Assembly (NCBI GenBank): GCA_037349105.1
Contig: JAYJMM010000106.1
Span: 1,302,001-1,366,000 of the forward strand
Direction: 5' to 3'
Length of the DNA: 64,000 nucleotides
Source: Limnomonas spitsbergensis
Taxonomy: Eukaryota > Chlorophyta > Chlorophyceae > Chlamydomonadales
Shown here: positions 11,400-22,459 of the stretch, one piece after another
How positions within the stretch are numbered: position 1 is the stretch's first letter
Layout: every line of letters begins with the position of its first letter
Position numbers and translations under genes: made by a program
Notes under the pieces: generated by a model
Told to the model about the DNA's origin: nothing
Database searches by the model: none
Seen by the model: only the letters and a program-made list of their open reading frames with translations

Positions 11400-12415
11400 C
11401 AGCCTACAAAACATAGGCTGGGTGGGGCTCCATCAGTTCATCCCACTGCATTGTGCATCAGGTGAGCATAAAACAGGATTTATAAGGGAATGGGCTGTAC
11501 TGCCTGGGCCTGAGGGTCAGCTCTTTTGCAGGTACATCCTGCAGTACACAGGCTAAGCATTGATCCATCCCAATTCATTGTGGTTTCAGGGTGAAAAGAA
11601 AAATGCTGGTGAACTTAAAGTAAGAGACAGAACCTATGAACGTGCACGACATTCTGAAGTGGTTCTGGAGCCTTCTCCCCTATGAGACTGCAAGGCAGAA
11701 ACTTACTTGCAGCTGCTGCTGTTGTGCTGCTGCTGCTGTTGCTGTAAAATTCATTCACTTGTGAAGTCATGGCAGACCAGTGTTTCCCTTCCTGTGGCAG
11801 CAAGGGACAGAGCAGGAGGGGGATATTGGCCCATGAAAAGGCGGGACAGCACCAAGGGGGCAGATCATTGCGAAAGGTGCACCCCAAGAGAGTCAAGCAA
11901 TCACAGCCCAACCCTGCTACCGAAAAGTGGGTGGGGACAAGTGGGGCAGGTGACAGCACCCTTTGATACATAGGCCAGTCAGCAAGGTCAGGTCCACTCA
12001 GCCAGGGCTGCCAGGCCACATGGGCTGCTGATGTCGCTGCATGCCACTGCCTGGCACCACAGTGCTGCAGGCCCTATTATGGGCAGATTGGGGCGCTACA
12101 GGTGAGGTCTGCTGGAGAGCCAGCCTGCTGCCCCTCACCGCTAAGCTGCCATGCCATGACTTCACTTCCACACCTACCACCTGGGACACCTTTTGCGGCT
12201 TGAGATTATCCTGATCATGTTTTCAATATGTCAGCCTTCGCAACTCAAGTACTGCCTCCACCCACCCGATGTGCATGTAGCAGGGCACCAGGATCTCACC
12301 TGAACACCTGAACCAGTGTCTGGACCAGTGAGTGTATGAACCAATGCCGTATTTGTAAGGCCACTCTTCGTCATTTCTTTCGTTCTTTCTTTCCTTACTA
12401 CTTTTATAAATGCAG
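11400..12415 (+). other. Region 5' of the MYND gene; upstream exons not resolved
   Basis: The first confident MYND-gene exon starts at an acceptor (pyrimidine-rich tract then ATGCAG at 12410-12415), so one or more 5' exons should lie here or further left. A donor-like CCA|GTGAGTG occurs at 12325-12331, but the phase-compatible frame before it is closed by a nearby stop. A short CTG-rich stretch lies near 11710-11745. Confidence 0.35.
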
Positions 12416-15400
12416 TGTTGGGACAATGCTGAAGTCTTGCGTGGCCTTCTATCCATCAAGAAATATTTCAAAGAACAGGACTCTCGGCGGGGCCCAATGT
12501 CCTCGAGCACAGTTCTTTTTGCGTGGCAATCTTTGGGGTCGTATTGTATCGAGATCAGATCAGACATAGAATCAGCGGAATCCGAGTCTGTCGGCAACAC
12601 CAGAATGCTGTCTCTATGGTGGCGACAGTGGTCGGAGGGTTTAACCAGCAAGGAGTTTTTCATCTGCGTCGATCAAGCTCTTGCATGCATCCCCCACATC
12701 AAGCTCGCCAACCCTGACATGGTCACTGTGGCTAAAAACGCCCTCTTAACCATCGACACGATCAGAATGCAGGTTTCCTCTGGCGAAGGCAGCAATGAAA
12801 CTGTGAGATGGCCACAGCTGGATTCTTGGCTAATGCAGCAGGGCATGGCGAGGATTATCTCTGCATGTGTCAACTCGCTGCGTCTTGTCCTGCATGGCAC
12901 TGCTCCTTGGAAATATGGAGCAATGGCCCTAAGCACTGTTAGCTGGACCCTCACCCATTTCAGCAGTCCAAACAGCCGCTTGGGAAGTGCCTTCCTCGGC
13001 GTGAGCACCGACGACATCGTGGAGCTCTACTGCTCCTCTTTCCAATTTCTCATGCCCCACGTCCGCAAGTGGCTTGAGGCTGACAGCAGCAATCGACCTT
13101 TGATGACTGATTCCTCACTGCCCCCGGGACTATGGTTCAGTTATCTTGGAAGCCTGAGGGACAACCTTTACGATCCATCGCTGTCCTCTGCAGACTGGAG
13201 GCCGCTGACGCCCCTCCTGGTGCAGTCCTTCCAGCTGGCCAGGGACTTCCATGCCAAGGCACTGCCGGAGGATCTGAGGTTGGCTGATATTATCTATGTA
13301 CTCGGTCTGAGCCTCCCGCTTGCTATCATGGCACAACTGCCGAAGGACAGTGGTGGATCCATCCAGGTGTGGCCATGCCGGTGCGCGCTGCAGGCCATGC
13401 AGATTGCGCTGCTGCCTGGGAGCCACCACCACACTACGCTTTCACCGCCAGCTGAGGCTGCGGCCAGAACAGCCAGCTTGCTCCTCATTGTGACTGAGGG
13501 GAAAAACGAACTGTCGATTCATGCAGGGGACGTGTTAAGCAGAATTTCGCCAGGTGGGTTGTCAATTTGTCATACTGCACTATTTGTTCCAAGGTATGGG
13601 GATGGAGCTCTCTTAGCCATGCTCCAGCGGGTAATCGTCTTGAGTTTCGTCATGTTTGTCAGCACCAGTTGTGACCTTCATCAGTACTGGTATGCAAGTT
13701 GTGTAGATCAATCATGCAACTATCCCACCACTTGCTTGCTCCTCAACCTGCATTTGCCTCTTCATATAGAATTATTGTGCTGCTGCGGCCTGTTACGTAT
13801 GAATATCCTCATCTATGCACACTTACCCCTATCTCACTCTTTTTTATTCCTGCTTACTCCTCCATGTCCACCTTGTCCTTGACACAGAGCTGTTGAGGCC
13901 GCAACAACTGTGGGACCTGATGTGCTTGATGGAGGAGACGCTGCGCCTCACAGTCCCTTACGTAGCAGCTGATGAAATGATGCCTGTGCGCGGAATGACA
14001 GGGATTGCTCACCTATTGACAGCTATGATGAAGGCATGCCGGGCATTGCTTGATAAGAACTATGCGCTGAATTCCTCACGTCTGCCGGAGCAGCTGTGCT
14101 CAAGTCTGCTGAGGATGGTCAGCATGGGCCTGTCTCTGTCCAAAGCAGTGGCGCTCCTTCCAGCCGAGCTCGACGACACGGCCCGTTTTCTCTTTGGGGC
14201 TTCCATTGTCCCCATCTTGTCGAGCTATGAGTCTGTAGGACATGCGTGGGTCCTGCCCATGCACATGCGTGCCTCAGACGGAGTGGCTGCCTTGGCTGTC
14301 CCGGCCTGCTGCAGCTTGCTGACTAATGTCCTGGCAACAACTGCGCCGGACCCTGGCATTGCTGCATTGCCTGCCAGCAGTACAACAGCACCTGCCAGCA
14401 GAGCAGGAGCACCTGCGAACATGTCAGCCTTCACATTTGAAATTATCGGTGTGACCCGGGCCCTCTGTTGTGGGATCGCAGCACCACGGTTGTGCCTGTC
14501 AGCCTTGCTGGCCGATCCTGTGAGGAACAGTATTCATGCCGCCAGCAAGGTGCTGCAACTGCCCTGGCAGGGCCGGCAACAGTCTGCTCCTGCATCTTCA
14601 TACGATAGGGAGCCTACCGTTGCCAAGGGTGTTGGTCAAGCTGGACAGGACCTGGCTGTGGGGGTGGCAGCCATCATGGCCTTGCTGGTGGATAGCCTGG
14701 CGTGCACAGCATTGGGTGAGCAGCCCTTCCGCAGCAACCGGCAGCACCGGCAGTTCATGAGCACCCAGCGATGTGCGGACATTGCATCAGAATGCTCCGC
14801 ACTGCTGGGATCCAGTGAGCTGGAAGAGGAGATGGACAGCCCGGCCAGGTTCAGATACATGGCCGCTAAGATGCGGGGTCACCCTGATGAGCGGGCTCCT
14901 TCCGGCCCCAAGCCGCCCAGCTCCCCGGCAGCAGAGCTGTCAGAGGCTGAAGGGAGCTCTGCGGCTTTTGTGCGAGCTGCCCTGTCAAAGGTCCTGGGCA
15001 GTAAGGTGTGGGAGGTGCTGCTGGAGTTCATGTCTGAATCATCGCCAGTGGTTGTAGTTATGAGCACCTGCTTCCATCAGCTGCTGATCGTGCTGAAAAA
15101 GCTGCTTTATTCCCCAGGCCTGGATGCGCTCTTTGCAGAGGCTGGGACCCTGGTCAGTGATATGATTCACCGTCTCCCGAGTCTTGGCTCAGTAGGTCAG
15201 ATCCACAGGCCAGGGGTTTGCAGCGCATCTGCAGAGAGCCCCTTGTTCATTAAGGAGGCTGGCCATAGCCTGCTGAGGCTGATGAGGGACATCCTGCTCC
15301 AAGGGCAGGGTGTGATGCAGATGGAGGGGGGAGGCGGTGCATCTGCTGCTCCCTCACCCCTGGGCCTGGCACCTGCCAAGCTTGGAGGCAGTGGGGTGGC

Positions 15401-15710
15401 TGATGGCAGCAGCTGGGAGCTGGTCCGGGCGGAGCTTCTGCTGGGTTTGCCTGAGGACTTGTGGGGCACCGGGCCTTGCTGCAGCCCGACCTGCCTCCAG
15501 ATGGGCGGCCCGTGTGAGATGACTGTCAAGACTCTGGCATGCGGCGGCGGATGCGGGGCGAGGTACTGCTGTGATGCCTGCCAGGTGCAGGCGTGGAGTG
15601 GCGGGCACATGTCAAACTGTGCCGCCATGAAGGAGATGAGGGTCAGGTGGCAGGCTCGCCAGCAACCGTTGGTAGCAGGGGCCTCAAGCAGGGTGGTGGC
15701 TGGTGTGTAG
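12416..15710 (+). CDS. Large protein with a C-terminal MYND zinc finger (5' end incomplete)
   Basis: Two long exons, 12416-13553 and 13888-15710, join in phase 1 (G|AG, Glu) across a GT-AG intron (donor CAG|GTGGGT, acceptor GACACAG), giving about 985 residues. Most of the protein is Leu/Ala-rich and probably alpha-helical, without a family I can name. The last 70 residues hold a MYND finger: CCSPTC, then CGGGCGARYCCDACQVQAW, then GH and a final Cys, which is the C-x3-C, YC-x3-CQ, H-x3-C pattern. MYND fingers bind proline-rich peptides, and green algae have many such otherwise uncharacterised proteins. A Met at 12410 is in frame, but it sits inside the intron-like tract before the acceptor, so I start at 12416 and treat the 5' end as open. 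The stop is followed by TGTAA at 15851. Confidence 0.8.
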
Positions 15711-15850
15711 ATAAATGAGGGTCCATATACCGGTAGGAGTCTTTGGTACGGATAAAACTCGGTGTTTCTTATCTGACCTGTTTGACTCGGATGGCCTGTC
15801 GTTCCGAGGCAGTCTTGGCAGGTCTGGCAGATTTGGCAAGTCTGTGGGGG

Positions 15851-15855
15851 TGTAA
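15851..15855 (+). terminator. Likely polyadenylation signal (TGTAA) of the MYND gene
   Basis: TGTAA is the usual polyadenylation motif of chlorophycean algae. This copy lies 141 bases after the stop codon at 15710. Confidence 0.5.
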
Positions 15856-15903
15856 CTGGCACTTAAAAACCATTTAATATATTGACAAGAAAATCAGTTT
15901 TGT

Positions 15904-16070
15904 TTGCAGTGCTGTGCCAATTACAGTCCTTGCGGTGGCTGAATTACGTAGCTGAGTTTCAGCCACCATAAACCTGAGGGAAAGTCAGCTACTTTTACTA
16001 GGAAGGGACTGTAATTACTTGAACGATTTCTGAATTAGGCGCGATGGCCCAGCAGTGTTTGTCTGCCCTG
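15904..16070. mobile_element. MITE-like element, copy 1
   Basis: It starts CAGTGCTGTGCCAATTACAG and continues with GGTGGCTGAATTACGTAGCTG. It ends GGGACTGTAATTAC...GCGCGATGGCCCAGCAGTG, so its ends form an imperfect inverted repeat. It matches elements at 27485-27652 and 27668-27735. It is non-coding and the size of a non-autonomous DNA transposon. Confidence 0.6.
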
Positions 16071-17798
16071 ATTGGCCGCCCGTTGTTACTTGCCAACTTG
16101 AATTGCTTGTGGCAGGTTCAGTCCACTTTTGTCTTGGTTTTTTTCTTCATTTCTCGTTGTGTTAGTGCATGTTCCGCTGTTCTCTGTTGTTATGCTTACT
16201 TGAAGTACATCAGGTAGCTGATGACAGGTACCGGTGGAAACCTATGTGTGAATGAATTTGATGTTGCTACAGCTCAAGATGACAGGCTTTATCCCCTTGT
16301 TCCCCGGGCCTTTTATCAGCCAGCACGGCCCAACTTTTTAACAGGGCCCAGAGGTTGCATGTCATTGAAGTTAGTTCACAGACAGGCCTTATAAAATAAT
16401 TTGGGTAGGATGATACTCAGGTATGATGATAATTGATGTATGCATGTCAAGCCGTGTCAGATTTCCCCCACTGGTATCAGGGTGATGTTCCAAAATGTTG
16501 TATCCATCAGCTGTCCTGATCTCTGTAGGCTGAATGACTGTGTTGTCTGGGATCTGTCCAAAGTGAATTTGATTGCTACACGGGACTAGTAGCAGTGTGC
16601 TTAATGAGTCACCCCGACATGGATGATGACGGCCAGATCGAAGGACGGCTGCCCTGTTTGAATCAAATGGAGTCCCTAAAATGTATTTTGATATAGAAGA
16701 GTCAGACAATTTGCAAGGGGTTTATGATCTTGCAGTTATGGGCTGAATAATGGGCCCTGCCCTAAAGACTCGGCGTGGGTTCCCAATTGTTTGGTTGGGA
16801 GAAAGGAACAAAGTGGAAAGAGGCAGAGGGCATGAAAAAAAGGAGAGGAAAACAAATCAGCCTCGCTTATGTTTCCCGATCGGCCTGCTGCCCTTGCCTT
16901 GGATCGAAATAAGTACACCAGAAGCGATTCGTTGTACCGATACTTTTTTCTGGATACGGTAGGTGTCAGTAAGGGGCAACCGACTGATTGAATGCACTTC
17001 AGGAGATGTCAACAAAACATCTCAGGGCTCCAAGCTGGTCTCTGCTGAAAAAGGCTTGACCATGTCAGCGTCCAACTGCCCCATTGGAATCCAAAGGGCA
17101 TCAGTAGAAAGATATAACGAGGAAAACACCCTCCGAAAAGGAAAGGAAGTCTGACTACCCAGCACCTGAAGAGTCTAGCCCTGCTCAAGTTGGGGGCAAA
17201 TTGGGGTGACTCAGTTGCATATGTCGCCACCACTGCCAACACCGTGTGAATCTAAGCAGCGCAAACCATCGGTCAGCTGATGGCGCAACGTCAAAAAGCA
17301 GCCCATCTGACCGCCATTCGCCCTTGTTTGATTGATCAGCCCGGACAGGGCCCTGCTGAAGCGTGTTCATGAATTCAAGGTCCCGGGTATATTTCAGCAT
17401 CAGAGCGGCAGCATGAGGAGGGACATGCAAGGTAGAGAGGTGCCTCTGGCTGCGGCACTACTGACATTGTGTTTGCCGCATGTCCACCCAGGTGCGTCGA
17501 AGGCACCATCTGCCTTCTGCCGGTTGGCAATGTCTTCTAAGCAGCGCTTGCGGCCAAGTACATACGGAGATGTGGTGTGGGCCACCGGCTGCGGCACTGC
17601 CCCACTAAAAGGTGCATCCCAACCTGCTTGAGCACTTTCACCTGATTGCGGAGCTACCCACATCCGCTGCCAGCTGGGTGTGGCAGATAGGTGTGGCAGA
17701 TAGCCAGATCCAGCCATTACAGCGAGGTTGGTGGCACCATTAACTCCAGGACGGCAGTGGCTCCGGCAGCACAGCCACACACTCACACAGCCCTATCA
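16071..17798. other. Transposon remnants, no gene recognised
   Basis: A degraded plus-oriented LINE tail lies near 16325-16375 (CAGGGCCCAGAGGTTGCATG). A degraded minus-oriented one starts near 16750 (GGGCCCTGCCCTAAAGACTC). Overlapping open frames at 17332-17786 on both strands have no recognisable family. Confidence 0.35.
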
Positions 17799-17870
17799 TG
17801 GCGGCAGCCATGGCGGATAACATAGAGCTTGTGATCAAACAGAAAACCACGCCTGGTGCTGTGACCTCTT
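17799..17870 (+). pseudogene. Short LINE coding remnant
   Basis: ATGGCGGCAGCCATGGCGGA begins a 24-codon frame resembling the upstream end of the visible LINE coding part at 21732 (MAAAMAADMQLAVRQGTEG). It is followed within a few bases by an oppositely oriented LINE tail. Confidence 0.35.
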
Positions 17871-17875
17871 GAGTT

Positions 17876-18100
17876 CATGACGTTACACCTCTGGGCCCTG
17901 CTTAAATAAAGCTTGGCCACGTCGGCAAACATAAAGTCAGCTAGGAAAGTCAAGGGAGAAGGCACAAGAGGAAAGAAAGGAAAGGAAGTTCACCTTCCAT
18001 ACAACAAAAATAACAAAAAGTGGGTTTTACCTGACCAAAAAGGCCAGGCCAACCGCATCGCCTGCACAGGGTTAAGGTGTTTCGTCATTACGGTAACCTT
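17876..18100 (-). mobile_element. LINE 3' UTR fragment
   Basis: The plus strand reads TCATGACGTTACACCTCTGG, then GCCCTGCTTAAATAAAGCTT, then GGCACAAGAGGAAAGAAAGG. This is a close relative of the 3' UTR at 7970-8110. There is no coding sequence. Confidence 0.75.
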
Positions 18101-18334
18101 ATTTTAACCCCGAAGGCCTCCGAAGGACAGAAATGAAAAGTGACTTCTTGAGTTTGATATCCATTCACACGCTTGGAGCCACAGTATGAGTAGTGGGAAG
18201 GATATAGTTAAGTAGTTAACCAGTTGAGGGTGAGGCTTTCCTAGGCACATGCATGGCAGATAGAGGAACGTTCCATGCTACGATTTATTAAGCTATCCTT
18301 ACCGTAGCTTCCTGGCCGCTTTGGCCAGCATGTT

Positions 18335-18388
18335 TAGAACAGTGCATACCCGCTGGGCCCTGCTGAACGCTCGGCCACATGGGGCTGG
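18335..18388 (-). mobile_element. SINE 3' tail fragment
   Basis: The plus strand reads GTTTAGAACAGTGCATACCC, then GCTGGGCCCTGCTGAACGCT and CGGCCACATGGGGCTGG. This is the reverse complement of the SINE tail seen at 22400-22455 and 38510-38570. A LINE tail (18389-18440) follows directly. Confidence 0.6.
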
Positions 18389-18440
18389 TCAATGACGTTA
18401 CACCTCTGGGTCCTGCTCAAAAAGGCTCAGCCGCGTAGGG
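18389..18440 (-). mobile_element. LINE 3' terminal fragment
   Basis: TCAATGACGTTACACCTCTG, then GGTCCTGCTCAAAAAGGCTC and AGCCGCG: the LINE terminal motif in minus orientation, abutting a SINE tail. Confidence 0.7.
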
Positions 18441-18444
18441 CTGG

Positions 18445-19417
18445 TGGGGATTGAACATGCTCAATTCCACCTACCATGTACAGCCAGGACCATGATGCAG
18501 CCAGGCCACCCTCCAAAAAGAGGGAGCAAGAACATGGAACCCGGCGATCTCCTAGCAGAGCCCGCTTGGCATCCTCGAAAGAGATTCGGCACTCTTCCAG
18601 AAGAGCACGCAGCTCCAGTCCGCATTTGCAGGCTTCTGTTTCACTTCCAGCAGACATCAGTTCTAGGAACAAGTGATAGGCCCCTATCATCTCGCCGCTG
18701 CCGCCATCCTCCTCCGCTGCGCCGGAACCCCTTGGCCGCCAGCAGACACTCCTCGGTCGCTGGAGACAGAGTGGTGCGAAGGGCTGCAATGGCGCGGACA
18801 CTTGGGGACCTGCGTCTCAGGTGCATAGGGCAGGCGAGTTTTCTTATTGCTCATAATAATGCGAGGCTGCAGGGCCAGGATGCTGAATTGATGCTTGACC
18901 TAGACATTTCCAGCCCGCCTGCTTCTTTCGTTCCTCGTCATGTCATCTCTGTGTGTACAGGTAGATGGGATGTGGGTTTGGCCCCAATCACTAACAATCA
19001 CTGGGGGGAAGTGTGATGTTCTCATTTAATGGATTCACAACATACACCCCAATGCACAATGGGTCATGCGTGGCGCTCTTGACCTTCTTTCTCCCAAGTC
19101 TGCTTCATGAAAATGGGGAGAAATGTATCATGTGGGTAAATGTCCCAAACTTCTTCATTCGTGACCCAACAGCCTGCCGGAAAGTTAGGTTGCAACATAC
19201 CCTCCTGTTGTTGCTCTTCAAATTTGGGATGCCAGTGAAACTGCCTAAGCAACCTCCTGAGGTAGGCTGCTGGCTCAGGCTCCTGACTGTACTGGGAGAT
19301 CTGACAGGAGTGAGCTGCTGCTGACGCTGCCGCAACAGGTAATTACATGATATGATGGATCCTTGTGCTGAAACTGGAGCTCTTGCAGCTGTCAGCAGAG
19401 TCGGCCTTCGCAGCATG
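18445..19417 (-). CDS. Possible N-terminal exons of an organelle-targeted protein (uncertain)
   Basis: A minus-strand frame starts with Met at about 19417 and reads MLRRPTLLTAARAPVSAQGS, then Arg/Ser/Gln-rich sequence. This composition suits a mitochondrial presequence. Near 19110 there is a GTATGTT donor-like site. Further down, 18640-18815 is also open with helix-like content (AIAALRTTLSPATEECLLAA). I cannot identify a family or join the pieces with confidence, and the lower part lies close to LINE and SINE tails, so it may be debris. Confidence 0.25.
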
Positions 19418-19426
19418 ATATTCCCT

Positions 19427-19485
19427 GGAACTGGAAAACTGGAAACTGGAAAACTGGAAAACTGGAAAACTGGAAAACACACAGC
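19427..19485. repeat. CTGGAAAA short tandem repeat
   Basis: About six copies of ACTGGAAA(A), 9-10 bp each. Low complexity. Confidence 0.8.
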
Positions 19486-19533
19486 TGATACAAAAGTCTG
19501 AAATCTGTGATAAAAGGCTAAATACGGTACCAC

Positions 19534-19999
19534 TCGCGGTAAGAGCGAATTTCGAGGTAGTTACGAAACACTGCGCTGGAGCCTGCTGTGAATAACGGCC
19601 AGCAGATGCATTTCGTTACAATTTGCTCCGTTGTCGGCACAACTAATATAACTAACCGTCTAACCGACGTCACCTGAACGTGCTCAGGCATCAAGGGTGG
19701 TCAAGAAAAGGAAGCATCATCAGACGAATTTTAGTTAGGCGCCCACTGGGGCTACCTGAGTGACTGGCAAAACCTCTCGGCGATATGTGTGCGTTTACGT
19801 ACGCGCCGTAGCCAGTCATGAGGGAAATCGCAAAGTAAAAGGGGTACCGACGAGTGACTGATCCACAGTTACTATGACTCGGGGGAGGGTGCGCGTATCC
19901 CGTACGGGCAGGTTTACCTACGGGTCGCCTATACCTAGGGATCCGTCAAATTCACGAACGATTGGAAACGACACGTAGTTCTTACTTATTCTTACTTAG
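19534..19999. other. No feature seen
   Basis: Unique-looking sequence without open frames, recognisable exons or repeats, ending at a LINE tail. Confidence 0.4.
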
Positions 20000-20055
20000 G
20001 CGCCCACGCGGCCGAGCCTTTTTGAGCAGGGCCCAGAGATGTAACGTCATTGACC
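20000..20055 (+). mobile_element. LINE 3' terminal fragment
   Basis: GGCGCCCACGCGGCCGAGCC, then TTTTTGAGCAGGGCCCAGAG and ATGTAACGTCATTGACC: a well-preserved copy of the LINE end in plus orientation, with no coding part attached. Confidence 0.8.
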
Positions 20056-20685
20056 AGACGATCGGCGACTATGGGAGGTAATTCGTTGGGGAGTGCCCCT
20101 GTGTGGCTTTTCCCCCGATACTGGTTCTATCCATCCTTGCGTGTGGGTCATTGGGTCCCCCTGTTCCTTTCAGCACGCGGCGATGATTCAATTAGTCAAT
20201 TTAATCATCAGAAAGAAGATCCTTTCTTTCTTTCTAATTCAAGATCCCCACAGCGAAAAACATTTTGCACGGAGACAATGCCACAGTCACTCTTTGCCGA
20301 AGAGTGACCGCAAATGACTTATGTGGGACAAGTACCGGGTAGGGCCTCTGGGGGTGGGCATGTTCAGGGGGGGGTCATCAGTGGAAGCATACGAGCATCA
20401 CGCCAAGAATTGCCCTCCAAGTCAGCAGACAGGTGTATCTGAAGAGGCGGCGGCTGTAATGTGATGCCAGCTCAGCTACCGTACCTTAATTTTTGTGAGC
20501 TGCGCATCACCTGTCCACCTATCAGCTTCCTTCCTTCATGAGCAACAGGCACATTCCCACTATGTTCCAGTTACTTCATCAAAACAGACCACGCTCAGCT
20601 ACTTCTTCAGCTACAAGCCCCACCAAGTTATTTTTCTCCATCCTGCTCCTTACAATATCTGCACGCTTCAAGCCACATTACACGA

Positions 20686-20882
20686 TTGGTAGATATCGTT
20701 GAGGCGCTGACGTTTCAGATGCAACTTTTGACTGACCTTTCTTTCCAGCCTTCTGTCTGCCCCTTGACTTCATTTCCCCCCTTTCACGTTTGTTTTCCTG
20801 ACCCACTTCATTTATTTTGTTTTCCCAACCTATTAGTTGGACGCCCACGCGGCCGAGCCTTTTTGAGCAGGGCTCAGAGGTC
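20686..20882 (+). mobile_element. 5'-truncated LINE copy, tail-to-tail with the next one
   Basis: It starts inside the last codons of the LINE frame (GTAGATATCGTTGAGGCG, encoding VDIVEA). It keeps the 3' UTR (TTTCTTTCCAGCCTTCTGTC and onward) and ends with the terminal motif at 20838-20880. The neighbouring minus-strand copy begins at the next base. Confidence 0.85.
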
Positions 20883-21732
20883 AATGACGTTACACCTCTG
20901 GGCCCTGCTCAGAAATGGCTTGGCCGCGTGGGCGCCTAACTAAAGAGTTTGGGGGAAAGGACGAAACAAACACCAGGGGACAGGGGGTGGAAAGGAGGAA
21001 AAGTGGGAAATAAAGTGGAGGGACAGACAAAAGGCTGGAAATAAAGACAAGGGAAGTTCCAGCCTCTGAAAAAAACGTCTACGCCTCAACGATATCTACC
21101 ACGTCTTCCACAAAAGCCAAGGCATCCCACCCAAGCCTGCCCCGGTACAACTGGAAGAAGTCTCTAGCACCGTTCGGAGGACCTGCCCATCCCCGCTCCC
21201 GAAGCCGATCTAGCACGCTGGGGCATTGAAAGCATGCATGCAACGCATCTTCCACATGCTCACCGTCTCCCCTAGCCCAACATCGCAGGCAGCACCGTCT
21301 GTCACGCTGCTGGCCGTTGCGCCGTCCCTGAGTGTCAGCCGTGCTGACAGCGCCAAGCCGCAGCCTTAAGTTCGTGCGCACGAAAGCACACTCCCTTCGG
21401 CTGGTGCGGCCCCTGGCCTGCGCCAGCACGGCGCCCGCCATAGACTGAAACCAGGTGCGGTAGGCGGCCGCAGACCTGTGTTCAGTGGCAAGATCTCCGG
21501 GGTCCCCTCTGCCAGCTGCATCCAGCTGCGCCCGCTCGTATGCTGCATCAACTAGCGCTAGCACGTCTCTGACAGGTGGCGGCTGTAGTTCAGTCGCTGT
21601 CTGACGCAGTTTGGGGACGGCTGATCCCAGCTCCAGGTCCAACAAGGCACCTAGAAATTCACTGCACCAATTGCGCCCTTCGGTGCCCTGCCTGACAGCG
21701 AGTTGCATGTCGGCCGCCATGGCTGCTGCCAT
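20883..21732 (-). mobile_element. Non-LTR retrotransposon (LINE) 3' half: C-terminal zinc-knuckle coding region plus 3' UTR
   Basis: The minus-strand coding part 21079-21732 (217 codons to the stop) contains GRTSRRECAFVRTNLRLRLG, then CCLRCWARGDGEHVEDALHA and CFQCPSVLDRLRERGW. This is a C-x2-C...H...C zinc knuckle, as found after the reverse transcriptase in several LINE families. It is followed by about 195 bases of 3' UTR ending in the terminal motif, without a poly(A) tail. The reverse transcriptase and endonuclease are missing, so it is 5'-truncated. The frame is intact, so the copy is young compared with 7862-8766. The LINE clade cannot be set without the polymerase domain. Confidence 0.8.
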
Positions 21733-21772
21733 GACTGGGCTGTCTTACCTTGCTGCATGCAACACAGTAAGG

Positions 21773-21973
21773 GCATGCAACAAGTGCGGTGGCCGCACAA
21801 CACGAGCTGTAAGTCCTATTGCCTCGGAGAGAGGGATGGTGTATGGCCAGTGCGGCACGTGCGAAGTCTAGCACGTCCAGTCTGCCAAGAACCCCAAGAT
21901 CTACGAAGAGATCCGGTACAATGAGGAGAAGGAGTGGCATGGCAAGCTCAGCACACACATTCAGATGTTTTGA
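21773..21973 (+). pseudogene. Broken copy of a DNL-type (Zim17/HEP2-like) zinc-finger protein
   Basis: The plus-strand frame reads CNKCGGRTTRAVSPIASERG, then MVYGQCGTCEV, then TAG (21869-21871). It resumes in the same frame with HVQSAKNPKIYEEIRYNEEK to a TGA at 21971. The two CxxC pairs and the RTTRAV..P.A...G.V..QC..C spacing match DNL-type zinc fingers, which are Hsp70 co-factors of chloroplasts and mitochondria. The conserved aromatic residue expected before His is the stop codon, a one-base change from Trp. There is no intron in the visible part, and it sits between a LINE copy (ending 21732) and a LINE tail (22037), so a retro-copied fragment is likely. Only the C-terminal domain is present. 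Confidence 0.6.
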
Positions 21974-22036
21974 TGGGCCAGCTGCTGTGTGGTCTAGTTT
22001 TCTCTCAAAGATACTGTCCAAGGATTGTGTGAAAGG

Positions 22037-22092
22037 TCAATGACGCTACACCTCTGGGCCCTGCTAAAAAAGGCTCGGCCGCGTGGGCGCCT
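22037..22092 (-). mobile_element. LINE 3' terminal fragment
   Basis: TCAATGACGCTACACCTCTG, then GGCCCTGCTAAAAAAGGCTC and GGCCGCGTGGGCGCC, in minus orientation. Confidence 0.78.
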
Positions 22093-22189
22093 TTGAAGTA
22101 ATTAAATATAAGGGGCAGAAAAAAGGAAAAGGGGTAAAAGAACTTGATGGATTGAGTGAGTGGTGTACCTCTCCATTGTGTGGTTGCCC

Positions 22190-22458
22190 TCCCTGCTGTA
22201 GTGATTAGTGAGACATGATTTTGCAGGTTTACCTGCCAGTCGGTTGAGGGATCGAATCCACCAAACGATCTTCTGTACCCCCCCGCCTAGAACGCCGGGT
22301 TCCATGTTCCTGCCCCCTCACATACTAGGAGGATGGTATGGCTGCATCATGGCCCAGGCTGTGCATGGTAGCTGGAATTCAGCCTAGACATTCCCTACCA
22401 GCCCCACGCGGCCGAGCGACAAGCAAGGACCAGCGGGTATGCACCGTTCTAAACCTGC
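22190..22458 (+). mobile_element. tRNA-derived SINE, copy 1
   Basis: It contains a B-box-like GAGGGATCGAATCCACC near 22247, then GTTCCATGTTCCTGCCCCCT, then AGCTGGAATT, and ends AGCCCCACGCGGCCGAGCG, CGGGTATGCACCGTTCTAAA and C. It aligns along its length with 38308-38575. The tail resembles the LINE end (CCACGCGGCCGAGC...AGCAGGGCCCAG), as expected for a SINE mobilised by that LINE. Confidence 0.65.
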
Positions 22459-22459
22459 C

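Noticed and set aside
12336..12569. Alternative start of the MYND protein at Met 12410
   Set aside because: The Met overlaps the acceptor (ATGCAG) after a long pyrimidine tract, so the codon is probably intronic. I kept the 5' end open.
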